From positions 62,001 through 126,000 of the forward strand of contig NZ_NWVL01000004.1 of assembly GCF_002382885.1 (NCBI RefSeq): a stretch of 64,000 bases of DNA, in the 5' to 3' direction. Below the pieces are notes generated by a model. The model saw nothing but the letters and a program-made list of their open reading frames with translations. It had not been told where the DNA came from and searched no databases. The position numbers were made by a program, and so were the translations under genes. Shown here one piece after another: positions 63,249 through 64,000 of the stretch; positions within the stretch are counted from its first letter, which is position 1; each line of letters opens with the position of its first letter. This DNA comes from Streptomyces sp. WZ.A104 (GTDB lineage: Bacteria > Actinomycetota > Actinomycetes > Streptomycetales > Streptomycetaceae).

Positions 63249-64000
63249 ATGCGGGTCGTCATGTTCGGTTACCAGACCTGGGGGCACCGCACCCTGCAAG
63301 CCCTCCTCGAATCCGAGCACACGGTGGTGCTGGTCGTGACGCACCCCAAGAGCGAGCACGCGTACGAGAGGATCTGGAGCGACTCCGTCGCCGACCTCGC
63401 CGAGGAGCACGGCGTGCCGGTCCTGATCCGCAACCGGCCCGACGACGAGGAGCTGTTCCAGCGCCTCAAGGAGGCGGACGCGGACATCATCGTGGCCAAC
63501 AACTGGCGGACCTGGATCCCTCCGCGCATCTTCGGCCTTCCCCGGCACGGCACGCTGAACGTCCATGACTCACTGCTGCCGAAGTACGCCGGGTTCTCGC
63601 CGCTGATCTGGGCGCTGATCAACGGCGAGCGCGAAGTCGGCGTGACCGCGCACCTGATGGACGAGGAACTCGACGCGGGTGACATCGTCCGGCAGAAGGC
63701 GATCCCGGTCGGACCGACGGACACCGCCACCGACCTCTTCCACCGGACCGTCGACCTCATCGCCCCGGTCACCATCGGCGCCCTCGACCTCATCGCCTCC
63801 GGGCAGACCGAGTTCACCCCGCAGGACCGCTCCCGGGCGACCTTCTTCCACAAGCGTTCCACCGAGGACATCCGCATCGACTGGAGCTGGCCGGCGGAAG
63901 ACCTCGAACGCCTGGTCCGCGCCCAGTCCGCCCCGTACCCCAGCGCGTTCACCTACCACAAGGGCAAGCGGCTCGAAGTCCTCACCGCCGTCGTCTCCCG
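63249..64000 (+). CDS. cchA: Hydroxyornithine formyltransferase CchA (3' end outside window)
   Basis: The first 250 codons are present. It is a methionyl-tRNA-formyltransferase-like enzyme that transfers a formyl group from 10-formyltetrahydrofolate to N5-hydroxyornithine. The catalytic set is intact: LNVHDSLLPKYAGFSPL with N104 and H106, and LDAGDIVRQK with D145. The first 200 residues are the formyltransferase domain, and residues from about 200 begin the C-terminal beta domain (STEDIRIDWSWPAEDLERLV), cut by the window edge. AAGGAGG stands 6 bases before the ATG. The frame stays open to the last base. Confidence 0.95.
   Translation, partial: MRVVMFGYQTWGHRTLQALLESEHTVVLVVTHPKSEHAYERIWSDSVADLAEEHGVPVLIRNRPDDEELFQRLKEADADIIVANNWRTWIPPRIFGLPRHGTLNVHDSLLPKYAGFSPLIWALINGEREVGVTAHLMDEELDAGDIVRQKAIPVGPTDTATDLFHRTVDLIAPVTIGALDLIASGQTEFTPQDRSRATFFHKRSTEDIRIDWSWPAEDLERLVRAQSAPYPSAFTYHKGKRLEVLTAVVS

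Overview
The window is high-GC DNA with strong third-position G/C bias, GGAGG-type ribosome binding sites, many GTG/TTG starts and frequent 4-bp start/stop overlaps. Its families (DUF6479, DUF6328, DUF6325-SHOCT, STAND ATPases, a coelichelin cluster) are typical of a Streptomyces or close relative. No rRNA, tRNA, CRISPR array or intact transposon was seen.

Layout. 1-2.7 kb: a sulfide/persulfide detoxification locus (TauE-like exporter, rhodanese, CstB-like persulfide dioxygenase, divergent DUF302 protein) around two CsoR/CstR-type G-tract palindromes. 2.7-3.3 kb: decayed DNA with an IS256-family transposase scrap. 3.3-16.4 kb: metabolic and housekeeping genes: acyl-CoA dehydrogenase, RlmG-like methyltransferase, secreted endonuclease I, glutaminase-STAS fusion, lipoprotein, baeRF-type protein, hydroxyacid dehydrogenase, a frameshifted phosphoketolase behind an aldehyde dehydrogenase, and an anti-sigma kinase. 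16.6-20.5 kb: a three-subunit molybdenum aldehyde oxidoreductase of PaoABC type. 20.5-25.8 kb: small conserved proteins, two VOC proteins, a GNAT protein, a tyrosine phosphatase and a deleted CDF transporter pseudogene. 26.0-31.1 kb: mutA-mutB-meaB for methylmalonyl-CoA/succinyl-CoA interconversion. 31.2-34.4 kb: an ABC ATPase relic, phosphoglucomutase, and a GH18 chitinase with twin operator boxes over its promoter. 34.5 kb: twelve tandem 7-bp repeats just before a glycosyltransferase-like gene. 36.4-39.0 kb: a STAND/NLR ATPase overlapping a small helical protein; the two share a putative amyloid-signalling motif. 39.2 kb: two abutting perfect palindromes. 39.4-41.5 kb: a DUF3048 lipoprotein and an ACR3/bile-acid-symporter-like carrier.

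41.6-64.0 kb is a coelichelin siderophore cluster, cchJ to cchA, cut by the right edge inside cchA. CchB hydroxylates ornithine and CchA formylates it. CchH is a three-module NRPS whose binding-pocket codes read DINYWGGIGK, DFWNIGMVHK and DMENLGLINK, as expected for formyl-hydroxyornithine, threonine and hydroxyornithine. CchG/CchI are a probable heterodimeric exporter, CchC-F import the ferric complex and CchJ is the release esterase. Iron boxes precede cchJ, cchH, cchF, cchB and cchA. No mbtH gene lies in the window, although the S. coelicolor cluster carries one beside cchJ.

The points most worth following are the NLR/effector pair at 36.4-39.0 kb and the complementary loss of ATPase motifs in CchI and CchG.
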